Assembly: GCF_022024035.1 (NCBI RefSeq)
Contig: NZ_CP091787.1
Location: 186,001-250,000 of the forward strand
Direction of reading: 5' to 3'
Length of the DNA stretch: 64,000 nucleotides
DNA from: Prevotella sp. E13-17
GTDB lineage: Bacteria > Bacteroidota > Bacteroidia > Bacteroidales > Bacteroidaceae
In this document: one piece after another, positions 24,511-31,854 of the stretch
Layout: each line of letters begins with the position of its first letter
Numbering within the stretch: position 1 is the first letter of the stretch
Notes under the pieces: model-generated
The model's database searches: none
The model's input: only the letters and a program-made list of their open reading frames with translations
What the model was told of the DNA's origin: nothing
Translations under genes and position numbers: made by a program

Positions 24511-24625
24511 TTATTGGCTGATTCTCACCCAGCAGACCTCGCGCTGAAATCCGCGCGGGTCGCGCAGTGTGAAGCGATATTCACGGCCCGGTTCGAAAGT
24601 CCGCTCCAGCTCTGCTGGCTTGCAA
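24511..24625 (-). pseudogene. Duplicated 3' fragment of the aspartyl-protease/PDZ gene
   Basis: The minus-strand frame ends FEPGREYRFTLRDPRGFQ then REVCWVRISQ, matching the last 30 residues of the protein encoded at 28538-29716 (FEPGREYRFTLRDALGTQ, REVHWVRISK). At DNA level a 25-nt block around 24574-24598 is identical. The rest of the gene is absent, so this is a decayed copy and not a functional gene. Confidence 0.8.
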
Positions 24626-24666
24626 GGCAAGAACTTAGGACACGGAATTTTGATTTTCAATCGTGC

Positions 24667-24727
24667 CAAATCCGTGATTAAGCGAGAGCAAAACAATAGT
24701 TTACTTTTGCTTTGTCGAGTGTGAACG
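24667..24727. repeat. Degenerate copy of the 21-kb repeat
   Basis: The stretch keeps GATTAAGCGAGAGCAAAA and TTTGTCGAGTGTGAACG, which align with the GATTAAGTGAGCGAAAA and TCGAGCGTGAGTATC parts of the units at 21142-21440. The CAAAGGTA box has decayed to CAAATCCG. Confidence 0.6.
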
Positions 24728-24890
24728 GATTATCTAATGTTTATGTGTCGCCAGACAGGTAATCTTTGGTTCATATTAATTGAAAAAGGTAGGGAAAAGA
24801 AAGGATGAGGTAACACTTTGAGGCAAAAAGGGGATTTCTTAGGCTGCTTTTATTCTAAAAGCTAGTCCTCACCGCTTTTTACTCCGAAAG

Positions 24891-24922
24891 TTTGGCTATT
24901 CAAAATAAAAGCAGTACCTTTG
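24891..24922 (+). promoter_or_regulatory. Consensus promoter upstream of the structured RNA
   Basis: TTTG (24891-24894), 20 bp, then TACCTTTG (24915-24922) is one of the best matches to the Bacteroidetes promoter in the window. Transcription should start near 24929. Confidence 0.75.
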
Positions 24923-24928
24923 TACCAC

Positions 24929-25013
24929 CAGAACCCGCCAAGCCTCTCCGCTCGACCTATGGTCGCTTGCCATAGCAAGAACGATGCTCAAATGTGCTGG
25001 TCGTTTTATTTTT
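24929..25013 (+). ncRNA. Candidate structured small RNA upstream of an Abi-like remnant
   Basis: Three hairpins lie end to end. CGACC-TAT-GGTCG is at 24953-24965 and CTTGC-CATA-GCAAG at 24966-24979. The third pairs AACGA (24980-24984) with TCGTT (25001-25005) and runs into TTTATTTTT. An alternative pairing of CTATGG (24957-24962) with CCATAG (24970-24975) would compete with the first two. A consensus promoter sits just upstream and the last hairpin could terminate the RNA. Its position in front of an Abi-family fragment suggests the antitoxin RNA of an AbiF-type locus, which is inference. Confidence 0.45.
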
Positions 25014-25018
25014 ACACA

Positions 25019-25150
25019 ATGAGCAACAGAATTTCGCCGAACAACGATATGAAGGCTAAGATTGATTCACTTCTTGCCGACTACCCGGCCATTGATACCG
25101 TAGCAATGGGCTTTCCCCGTGGTTGGGAGAACGAACCGTTGTGGCAATAG
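25019..25150 (+). pseudogene. C-terminal remnant of an Abi_2 (AbiD/F-like) protein
   Basis: The 43-codon frame ends with DSLLADYPAIDTVAMGFP then RGWENEPLWQ. The pattern YP-x-ID-x3-MGFP-x2-W-x3-PLW is how I remember Abi_2 abortive-infection proteins ending. Full-length members have about 300 residues, so roughly the first 85 per cent is missing. A start codon and the upstream promoter remain, which suggests an internal deletion that joined the start region to the last exonic part of the gene. It is followed by an intact terminator. The family call rests on motif memory and is moderately sure. Confidence 0.5.
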
Positions 25151-25165
25151 GCACAATTATACAAG

Positions 25166-25203
25166 GCGGGCGAGGATGGAAAAGGCGCATCCTCGCCCGC
25201 TTT
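25166..25203 (+). terminator. Strong hairpin terminator after the Abi-like remnant
   Basis: GCGGGCGAGGATG (25166-25178) pairs perfectly with CATCCTCGCCCGC (25188-25200) around a 9-nt loop and is followed by TTT. The 13-bp stem insulates the ECF sigma operon from upstream transcription. Confidence 0.8.
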
Positions 25204-25259
25204 CGGTAAGGTGAAATGCTCTACACCAGAAGAAAATCAAAAAAAGTTGCTTGCCAGGC

Positions 25260-25285
25260 GTGACATTTCGGCTATTTGCGTCTAT
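25260..25285 (+). promoter_or_regulatory. Possible ECF-sigma-type promoter of the sigma operon
   Basis: GTGACAT followed 12 bp later by CGTCTAT, just upstream of the sigma factor ATG, resembles autoregulated ECF promoters of Bacteroidetes. No TAnnTTTG box is present here. The match is by eye. Confidence 0.35.
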
Positions 25286-25295
25286 ATATAGTAGA

Positions 25296-25847
25296 ATGGC
25301 AAACGAAGACAACATAATCATACAACGCGTTCTCAGCGGTGATACCCAGAAGTTCGGGCTGCTGGTCAACCGACATGGCCCTGCGCTCATGACATTTGTG
25401 GGGCGCATTGCCCAGCAGCAGGAGGATGCCGAGGATGTAGTGCAGAACGCCTTCGTTGCTGCCTACCAGCACCTGATGGACTTCGATCCACAGCAGGCAT
25501 CGCTGTTGACATGGCTGCAGCGCATAGCCTACCATGAAGCGTTGTACCATCTGCGAAAGCGAAGGCGCCAGGTGCTGCTGCCGCTTGATGTGGGTGACGA
25601 CGTTCCTGACGAACTGCCAGAGACGGCTACAGCAGAAAAACTGGACGAGGCCATTCAAAAGCTGAGCCCGGAAGACCAAATGCTCTTGCAACTCTACTAC
25701 TTCGACGAGCGTCCTCTGAAGGAAATAGCCTACATAACAAGCTCATCAAGCGACTCTCTCAATCGTGAAGTCTCGCGTCTCAGCAGCCGGCTTCATCGAA
25801 TACGTCAACGACTCAGAATCATCTTAACACGCATGAACAATGAATAA
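25296..25847 (+). CDS. ECF-type RNA polymerase sigma factor
   Basis: This is a 183-aa sigma-70 family protein. Region 2 contains DTQKFGLLVNRHGPALMTFV, EDAEDVVQNAFVAAY and the -10-recognition part LLTWLQRIAYHEALYHLRKR. Region 4 contains SPEDQMLLQLYYFDERPLKEIAYI and the HTH that follows. It has no region 3, as expected for ECF sigmas. The start at 25296 (MANEDN) gives normal family length. Its end overlaps the next gene by 8 bp, so sigma factor and membrane partner are translationally coupled. Confidence 0.92.
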   Translation: MANEDNIIIQRVLSGDTQKFGLLVNRHGPALMTFVGRIAQQQEDAEDVVQNAFVAAYQHLMDFDPQQASLLTWLQRIAYHEALYHLRKRRRQVLLPLDVGDDVPDELPETATAEKLDEAIQKLSPEDQMLLQLYYFDERPLKEIAYITSSSSDSLNREVSRLSSRLHRIRQRLRIILTRMNNE

Positions 25848-26208
25848 CGATAAAGATTTATTCTTCCAGGCCTTGCAACGACAGAACGAACGAGCCGCAA
25901 GGATGAAGATGCCCGACGACATGGAGCAGTGGGTGATGCAGCACATTGAAACCGAGGAAAAGAAGCCCACGCGAAACGTCTTTCTGTTCGCATTGAGAGC
26001 CATAGCATCAACCGCAGCTGTTATACTCATTGGACTATTCCTGCATGTGTATGAACCAGTAAAGAAAACGAGCAATGATCATAGCTACGATAAAACCAAC
26101 TGGACAGGAGGCAGCACGCTGAAAAATGTGTATACCAGCAATCTGCAACCTAAACAGGCTACATTTAGTTACATTCAATTAAAAAAGAAACTGTATGAAA
26201 AGTATTAG
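25840..26208 (+). CDS. Probable anti-sigma-like single-pass membrane protein
   Basis: This is a 122-aa protein with a charged cytoplasmic N-terminus (about 1-45), one membrane segment (about 47-65, ALRAIASTAAVILIGLFLHV) and a short periplasmic tail. The layout and the overlap with an ECF sigma gene are what is expected of an anti-sigma factor that holds the sigma at the membrane. There is no ZAS zinc motif (HxxxCxxC) and no FecR domain. It overlaps the downstream lipoprotein gene by 14 bp. Confidence 0.65.
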   Translation: MNNDKDLFFQALQRQNERAARMKMPDDMEQWVMQHIETEEKKPTRNVFLFALRAIASTAAVILIGLFLHVYEPVKKTSNDHSYDKTNWTGGSTLKNVYTSNLQPKQATFSYIQLKKKLYEKY

Positions 26209-27280
26209 TTTATATTTTCTGCTTATTGTAGCAGTATTGAGTTCGTGCCAGAAGCAGAACATCAACATGCACACCGTCATTCACTCCGATGGTACTTGCG
26301 AGCGCACGGTCAGCTACAGCAATGTGATGACTAAAGAGCAAAGAGACTCCCTCTTAGGAGAGCATTTGAATGGATGGTCTCAACCTATGCCAGAATGTCT
26401 GAACATCGATGCTTCCTGTAAGAGTTATACAGAAGTTGGCAAGGATGATACTGTAAAAACAACATTTACCTGTCCATTCTCGTCTGTGGAAGAGATGTGC
26501 CAACAGACACCTCTGCAACTGAATGGCGTCCGCCTGAAGTCAAGTGCCAAGTTGCATAAACGCTTCCGTTGGTTCTATACAGAATATACTTTCACGGAAA
26601 CTTTTGCTTGTGTCGGCGATTCCTTCAAACTGCCACCTGTCAACTATGCCGACGAAAACATTGTGAGCTATTGGTTTACGGGACATCCTAATATTACCGA
26701 AGGATTCAGCGGAGCAGAAACTATGTCGAAACTGAACGAGATAGAACCTCTCATCAACAAATGGCTTGATGATAACTTTGTCAACCTGTGTTTCGACTAC
26801 ATCGTGAGCCACTACGACAGCATCCCAAATCCACCAGTCAGTCGCCAACGATTCATTGAACTTGAAGACTCTCTCGTGAAATTTGCAAAAAAGGGCAAGG
26901 ATGATATTTTAGGGATACAAGCTGATAAAGTCTTTAAGGATTTCTTCGGCTCTGATTCTTACGCTTTGTTCTTCGATGAAGACACTAACTGCGGAAAAGA
27001 ACTCATGAAAATTTACTCCGACCGCTTGAGCATTTTGGGTTTCAGTGTTCCTTACTCCCTCTCTATGCCAGGCACGGTCATTGATGCCGGAACGGGAATC
27101 TGCAAGGATGGTGTTGTCTATTACCCATTAACCGGCGAGCGGCTCATTCCTCACGATTATGTGATCTCTGCCAAGTCGAGAATCACCAACATCTGGGCTT
27201 ATATAGTCACGCTGCTTGTCATTCTTATTGCCATTGGTAGTTTTGCTTATGGCAAAAAGCTAATTTTGAAGAAAGACTAA
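26195..27280 (+). CDS. Lipoprotein with C-terminal transmembrane segment (ECF operon)
   Basis: This is a 361-aa protein with a lipobox at VLSSC (Cys18) and a second hydrophobic segment near the end (about 333-354, IWAYIVTLLVILIAIGSF) followed by a basic tail. The domain between them starts MHTVIHSDGTCERTVSYS, a pattern reminiscent of LppM-like lipoproteins, and carries many conserved aromatics. Anchoring at both ends would fix it in the inner membrane with the bulk in the periplasm. Because its start lies inside the anti-sigma gene, a role in sensing or transmitting the ECF signal is inferred. No enzyme motif is seen. Confidence 0.75.
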   Translation: MKSISLYFLLIVAVLSSCQKQNINMHTVIHSDGTCERTVSYSNVMTKEQRDSLLGEHLNGWSQPMPECLNIDASCKSYTEVGKDDTVKTTFTCPFSSVEEMCQQTPLQLNGVRLKSSAKLHKRFRWFYTEYTFTETFACVGDSFKLPPVNYADENIVSYWFTGHPNITEGFSGAETMSKLNEIEPLINKWLDDNFVNLCFDYIVSHYDSIPNPPVSRQRFIELEDSLVKFAKKGKDDILGIQADKVFKDFFGSDSYALFFDEDTNCGKELMKIYSDRLSILGFSVPYSLSMPGTVIDAGTGICKDGVVYYPLTGERLIPHDYVISAKSRITNIWAYIVTLLVILIAIGSFAYGKKLILKKD

Positions 27281-27420
27281 AACGAAACAAAGATGGACAA
27301 GAAAACCATCAGCACCTGTTTGAGGGGACTTGTAATGTTTTGCTGAGCGTTCTTGTCAATTGTGACAGTTATCGGTGACAAAAAAATGAGGGAAATGGAA
27401 GAATGATAGCGTTTTTTGTT

Positions 27421-27428
27421 TATCTTTG
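27421..27428 (+). promoter_or_regulatory. Promoter -7 box of the two-repeat secreted protein gene
   Basis: TATCTTTG lies 35 nt upstream of the ATG at 27464. The spacer region lacks a clear -33 TTTG. Confidence 0.5.
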
Positions 27429-27463
27429 CAAACAGAATATTATTCATTTAATAGATTTGGATT

Positions 27464-28537
27464 ATGAGAAACCTAATGAGACTTTTCGGACTTGTGGTTC
27501 TTGGAATCATGATGTGTACACCGGCGAATGCCCAGTTTGGTAAACTGCTGAAGAAGATGGGCGATGCCATTGATAAGGCTAGCGAGGTGACTAATGCTAT
27601 CGTGGGTGAGAATAATACGGAGGCGGCAAAGCTGCCGGAGGGAACCGTGCAGGTGAATATTGAAGGCGGCGGTATGCTGGAGAATCCGCTGGCTGACTAT
27701 ATGGATGTGGAGTGCGAAGGCGTGTATGGTCGCACCACATCGCCATCGTTTGGTGAAGTGTATGCTGTGCTGAAGGTTAAGATGAAGGTGCCACAGACGA
27801 ATCTTGGTATTGGTGGTGACCACGGCAACGCCGGCAACACGTTTGCTTATGATGCAAAGGGTACTGCGTACAAGCAGAAAATGAATATTATTGGTAACTA
27901 TGATGTGCAGGAAGGCTTCTTTGTGCGTATCAAGTTGGACGACAGTCGCCGCTTTGTAGATGTGCCTAGAACGTTGACACACTTAGCCCTGGTGGACTAT
28001 ATGTTCTCTACGCAGGACACGAAATGGAAGGTGGTGAAACTGAGAGATGTGCCCATCCAGTGGGATGTGGAGCCGAAGGTGCACTTGGAGATGAGTAGCC
28101 AGCCGCCTGTTGGCGCTCCTCTGATTATAAATCCGCTGCGCGATGTGCTGGATATTCAGTTGGAAGGTGTATATGGTCAGACAACCGAAGAGGGTTTTGG
28201 TACCATCTATACGGTGCTCATGCTGAAGCCTAAGAAGCCATTCAAGCGTGTGGCAATAGGCAGCAACTGGGGTAGTAGTGCTCCCACACTGGCCATTGAC
28301 CAAGATGCCAACCTGTATATGCCTTATAAGAACCTGTCGGATGCATTTACGTTTGAGCCGGGAAAACCGCTGCGCGTGGTGCTCAATGATAATACCCGCT
28401 ATAAGAACATGTCAAAGGCCATACGGAGCATGGGCGTGATGAGGTTCTGCGTGAAGTTGGATGGTGGTGACCATTCTGGCTACATCTATTTGCAGAATGT
28501 ACCCGTGACATGGGATCCGGAGCAGACGGAAGAATAA
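27464..28537 (+). CDS. Secreted protein with two internal repeats, function unknown
   Basis: This is a 357-aa protein with a signal peptide ending TPANAQ (residue 24). It is followed by a short helical stretch and two homologous domains of about 130 residues. Repeat 1 begins ENPLADYMDVECEGVYGR, and repeat 2 begins INPLRDVLDIQLEGVYGQ. Each continues through a (G/T)xx(Y)AVLK or YTVLMLK strand and ends in a (D/Q)(V)PxxWD strand (VPIQWD, VPVTWD). It may be a beta-sandwich surface or periplasmic protein. Its stop codon directly abuts the stop codon of the convergent protease gene with no base between. Confidence 0.8.
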   Translation: MRNLMRLFGLVVLGIMMCTPANAQFGKLLKKMGDAIDKASEVTNAIVGENNTEAAKLPEGTVQVNIEGGGMLENPLADYMDVECEGVYGRTTSPSFGEVYAVLKVKMKVPQTNLGIGGDHGNAGNTFAYDAKGTAYKQKMNIIGNYDVQEGFFVRIKLDDSRRFVDVPRTLTHLALVDYMFSTQDTKWKVVKLRDVPIQWDVEPKVHLEMSSQPPVGAPLIINPLRDVLDIQLEGVYGQTTEEGFGTIYTVLMLKPKKPFKRVAIGSNWGSSAPTLAIDQDANLYMPYKNLSDAFTFEPGKPLRVVLNDNTRYKNMSKAIRSMGVMRFCVKLDGGDHSGYIYLQNVPVTWDPEQTEE

Positions 28538-29716
28538 CTATTTGCTGATTCTCACCCAGTGTACCTCGCGCTGAGTGCCGAGGGCATCGCGAAGGGTGAA
28601 ACGATATTCACGGCCCGGTTCGAAAGCCCAGCGTAGGAACTGCTGGAAACTGCGAACTGGGCGGTTGTCTATCTGCGTGATGATGTCGCCCTCGCGAAAG
28701 CCCAGTTGGTAGGGCGTGCCGCCTTCCCACACCAAGCCTACGGCGGGAAGTCCGTCTTTCTCGATGAAGGCAATCTCTAATTGGGGATTGCTGACCTGCA
28801 CAAAGGGCTGACCGTCGTAAGACTGGAAGCGCAGGCGGCGTTTCCGGGGGTTGATGATGAGCGTGCCATAGTCCAGCACGGCGGCGCCAAGATGTGAGCC
28901 GCCCTGCGTGGTGATGGTGTGAACATCGGCGAAGAGGAAGCTGCCCATGCGCAGCTGATGAAAATGGAGGAACACCACCTCGCCGCGCTTCTCAAGTCCG
29001 AAATGTCCCATGGCATGGCGTCCCTCGCTACGTCCTTCTATCTGGGAAACGAGTGTAGCGGCGTTGTTCTGTTCACCCTGGTCGAAACTTTCCTTGTTCA
29101 TGATGTAGAGGCTGCGACTGCCCGTGTCGAAGAGCACCCGCTCCTTGTAGCGTCCGAAGGGCTTCACCTGGATGTAAGGTACATGATAGTGCAGTTGATA
29201 GCGCATGTCGAAACCGTCTTCCTGGTCGAAGAACTTTTTGCGGTCGGTCAGGATGAGGCGACGGTTGGCCACATCGATCTTAGCCAAAAGACCCTTGCAG
29301 AAGAGGTCGAAGCCGATGATGCCATCGATGGTTTGATTGCTCGTGGTGCGCTGTTGCACGGTGGCTTGCAGTCCTGTCAGCGTCAGTTGACCCAGCGTGA
29401 GTGGCGGCAACTTGACCACAGCGACCGTATCGCGCCGGTTGTTGGCATCGTAGGCAATCATCTGTCCGGCAGGTCGGCAGCCTTCTGGTTGGGTGTCGCT
29501 GAAGATGACGCTCTGTCCGGCGCCGGTGTCCAGCAGAAAACGATGCTGGCGGCCATTGATTGTGACGGGCAGATAAACCTGATGACTGTCCCACTCAATG
29601 GCGATGGAATCGACGAAATCGGTGCGCGACAGCGTGAAATCCAACGAATAGCGAGCCAACTGTGCATCGGCATTGATGCACAGCCAGCTCGCTAAAAGTA
29701 GTATCCATCGTGTCAT
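28538..29716 (-). CDS. Retropepsin-like aspartyl protease with C-terminal PDZ domain
   Basis: This is a 392-aa exported protein (signal peptide through INADAQ). It carries two aspartyl-protease halves. The first has FLLDTGAGQSVIFSD and IDGIIGFDLF; the second has VLFDTGSRSLYIM and LGAAVLDYG. The C-terminal 75 residues form a PDZ domain (LGFREGDIITQIDNRPV). This is the Bacteroidetes family of periplasmic aspartyl proteases. It is the last gene of the SpmAB - flippase - DPP7 - protease run. A decayed copy of its 3' end lies at 24.5 kb. Confidence 0.88.
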   Translation of the reverse strand: MTRWILLLASWLCINADAQLARYSLDFTLSRTDFVDSIAIEWDSHQVYLPVTINGRQHRFLLDTGAGQSVIFSDTQPEGCRPAGQMIAYDANNRRDTVAVVKLPPLTLGQLTLTGLQATVQQRTTSNQTIDGIIGFDLFCKGLLAKIDVANRRLILTDRKKFFDQEDGFDMRYQLHYHVPYIQVKPFGRYKERVLFDTGSRSLYIMNKESFDQGEQNNAATLVSQIEGRSEGRHAMGHFGLEKRGEVVFLHFHQLRMGSFLFADVHTITTQGGSHLGAAVLDYGTLIINPRKRRLRFQSYDGQPFVQVSNPQLEIAFIEKDGLPAVGLVWEGGTPYQLGFREGDIITQIDNRPVRSFQQFLRWAFEPGREYRFTLRDALGTQREVHWVRISK

Positions 29717-29749
29717 AGGCTGTCAGCAGATGGCTGCTGTGATGATGGT

Positions 29750-31822
29750 TTATCGTTTCATCTCGTTGATGAGGCGGTCGGCATGTCCCCACTTGTCCAT
29801 CATGAAGAGCACATAGCGGATGTCCACACCGATGCAGCGGGCCAGATGGCTGTCGAAGAAGATGTCGCTGGAAAGACTGTCCCAGTTGCCGTCGAAGGCC
29901 AGACCGATGAGGCGGTTCTTGCCGTCGAACATGGGCGAGCCGCTGTTGCCGCCCGTGATGTCGTTGGTGGTGAGGAAACAAAGGTTCATATTTCCGGCAC
30001 TCTCCATCAGGGGAATCATCTCGGGTTCCACCTTGTAGTCCTCGATGCGGTTGCCGGTCTTCATCTTCTCCACGATGCTGGGCGCTGAGGTGAAGTAGCC
30101 CGAAGGTTTGCCGCCCAGGTTGTATTCCTTCACCTGTCCATAGCTCAGGCGCATGGTCATATTGGCATCGCTGTAGTGGGGCAGGTCTTGCTCCATGCGA
30201 ATCTTGGCATCGCAGAGGTAACGCTCCTGAATGGCGATGGAATCGTTGATTTTCTGCATGCCTTCGCGCAGTTGGTTCATCATGTCGGTCAACTCAAAAC
30301 CAAACCACACGCCGGGATCTTTCATGAACGACTTCTTGTTGGGATAGAGGCGGGCGCCCTTCTTCATGAGCTTTGACTCGGCATAGAGGAAGTCGGCATA
30401 TTTCTGGCAGTCGCCATCGAATTGCTTGTCGATGAGTGCATAGACAGCCGAGAGGTACTGCTTCTGTGTCATCTGCTGACGGAAGTTGCTCAGCAGTGTG
30501 CCCAGAATCTCGCAGTCGGTAGCCTGGTCGAAGGTCTCGTTGTTGTCTTTCAGGGTGATGCGCTGGCGTTTGCCTTTGCCCACAGGCGATGCACCGTTGT
30601 GAACGAACATGGCGCGTGTCGATAGTTCGTCGGTGCGGCGGAAAGTCTCCGTCCAGTACATGAACGCCTCCATCAACTTGATGCGCTGGCTATACAGCTC
30701 ATTCATCTTGTCAAAGTCAAGCTTTCCAACGAGGAAACCACTGCTTTTCTGCCACTTCTGCAATGCTTTCTCAAAGTCGCGCTTCTGCTGTATCAGTTGG
30801 ATGCTGTCGATGCACTTGTTCATGCCGATAGAGTTCTTCCAGTAGTTGGACGACTGGGCATACTTTGAGTCGTACTTGATACGTACGGCTTCGGCGCCAT
30901 CCATGTGGCGCTTCATGACCTCTTGCTTGACGCCACGCACCTGAGCGCGGATGGCATTCTGCACGTAGCGCTCTTCGATGCCATAGCTGGACAGGTAGCG
31001 ACTGGTGCTGCCAGGATAACCAATGGTCATGGAGAAGTCACCCTCCTTGTAGCCCTCGTCAGAGATGCGAGCCCAGTGCTCGGGGTGATAGGGCACATTA
31101 TCTTTTGAATAGGCGGCAGGACCGTTGGTCTTGGGGTCGGCATAGATGCGGAACACAGAGAAATCGCACGTTTGGCGAGGCCACATCCAGTTGTCGGTCT
31201 CGCCACCAAACTTACCCATAGACTTAGGAATGGTAAACACCAGACGCAGGTCGGTGAAGTCGCGATAGGTGGTGGCAAAGTAGCGGTTGCCCTCGTAGAA
31301 AGGTTTTAATTCAAGGCGAAGTGTAGAGTCCTTGGCCTTGATCTGTTTAGACATCTCATTCTCGATGGAATCGAGGAAAATGCTACGTTCCTTCTCGCTC
31401 ATGTCGGCCAGTCCCTGTTTCATCAGTTCGTCGGTGACATCTTTCTGGTCAACCATAAATGCCACAAACATGTTCTCGTTGGGCAACTCTTCTTCGAATG
31501 ACTTGGCACAGAACCCGTTCAGCATGTAGTCGTGCTCGACGGTGGAGTGCGAACGGATGGCCTCGAAGCCACAGTGGTGGTTGGTGAACACCAGACCATC
31601 GGGGCTTACTACCACACCTGAGCAATAGCCCGAGAAACATACCACCGACTTCATGATGGCATCGTCGGCTTTATAGAGCTGGTCGTAGGGCAGTTGGTAA
31701 CCGTAGCCCTGCATCTGTTCATAGACAGCTTGGGGCAGATCGTAGAGCGTCCACATGCCTTCGTCGGCCTTCGCTCCTGTGACGGCCAGCATGATAAAGA
31801 GAGAGAATAATAGCTTTTTCAT
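29750..31822 (-). CDS. S46-family dipeptidyl-peptidase (DPP7-like)
   Basis: This is a 690-aa periplasmic exopeptidase that removes dipeptides from oligopeptide N-termini and so supports peptide-based growth. The signal peptide is MKKLLFSLFIMLAVTGAKA. The catalytic histidine lies in TNHHCG (81-85) and the serine is S627 in GGNSGSP. The residue 18 positions after that serine, which sets P1 specificity in this family, is Gly645 (FDGNW). This fits the DPP7 type (hydrophobic P1) rather than DPP11, which has Arg there. The ATG at 31822 is chosen for its signal peptide; upstream codons overlap the flippase gene. Confidence 0.93.
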   Translation of the reverse strand: MKKLLFSLFIMLAVTGAKADEGMWTLYDLPQAVYEQMQGYGYQLPYDQLYKADDAIMKSVVCFSGYCSGVVVSPDGLVFTNHHCGFEAIRSHSTVEHDYMLNGFCAKSFEEELPNENMFVAFMVDQKDVTDELMKQGLADMSEKERSIFLDSIENEMSKQIKAKDSTLRLELKPFYEGNRYFATTYRDFTDLRLVFTIPKSMGKFGGETDNWMWPRQTCDFSVFRIYADPKTNGPAAYSKDNVPYHPEHWARISDEGYKEGDFSMTIGYPGSTSRYLSSYGIEERYVQNAIRAQVRGVKQEVMKRHMDGAEAVRIKYDSKYAQSSNYWKNSIGMNKCIDSIQLIQQKRDFEKALQKWQKSSGFLVGKLDFDKMNELYSQRIKLMEAFMYWTETFRRTDELSTRAMFVHNGASPVGKGKRQRITLKDNNETFDQATDCEILGTLLSNFRQQMTQKQYLSAVYALIDKQFDGDCQKYADFLYAESKLMKKGARLYPNKKSFMKDPGVWFGFELTDMMNQLREGMQKINDSIAIQERYLCDAKIRMEQDLPHYSDANMTMRLSYGQVKEYNLGGKPSGYFTSAPSIVEKMKTGNRIEDYKVEPEMIPLMESAGNMNLCFLTTNDITGGNSGSPMFDGKNRLIGLAFDGNWDSLSSDIFFDSHLARCIGVDIRYVLFMMDKWGHADRLINEMKR

Positions 31823-31854
31823 TTTTCGTTGTTTGAATAACTTGTGTGTGTTCT

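Larger units (their letters stand above)
24306..25295. other. Gene-poor accessory stretch
   Basis: This near-1-kb stretch has no intact gene. In order it holds the promoter of the upstream-facing secreted-protein pair, an A/T-rich spacer, a duplicated 3' gene fragment, a degenerate copy of the 21-kb repeat, about 165 bp with nothing recognisable (24728-24890), a consensus promoter with a structured RNA, an Abi-like remnant, a strong terminator and a possible ECF promoter. It looks like a site of repeated insertion and deletion. Confidence 0.7.

Noticed and set aside
24570..24620. A tRNA T-arm (GGTTCGAAAG)
   Set aside because: The same bases occur in the 28.5-kb protease gene and no cloverleaf arms surround them; they belong to the duplicated gene fragment.
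24781..24870. A fourth 22-bp-register array (AAA-N7-TTT near 24831 and TTTTATTCTAAAA near 24854)
   Set aside because: Only two weak dyads occur, their spacing is 23 rather than 22 bp, and no third unit follows.
24920..25018. An N-terminal extension of the Abi-like remnant starting at 24920
   Set aside because: That ATG overlaps the -7 promoter box and the frame crosses the three hairpins; the start at 25019 fits the transcript better.
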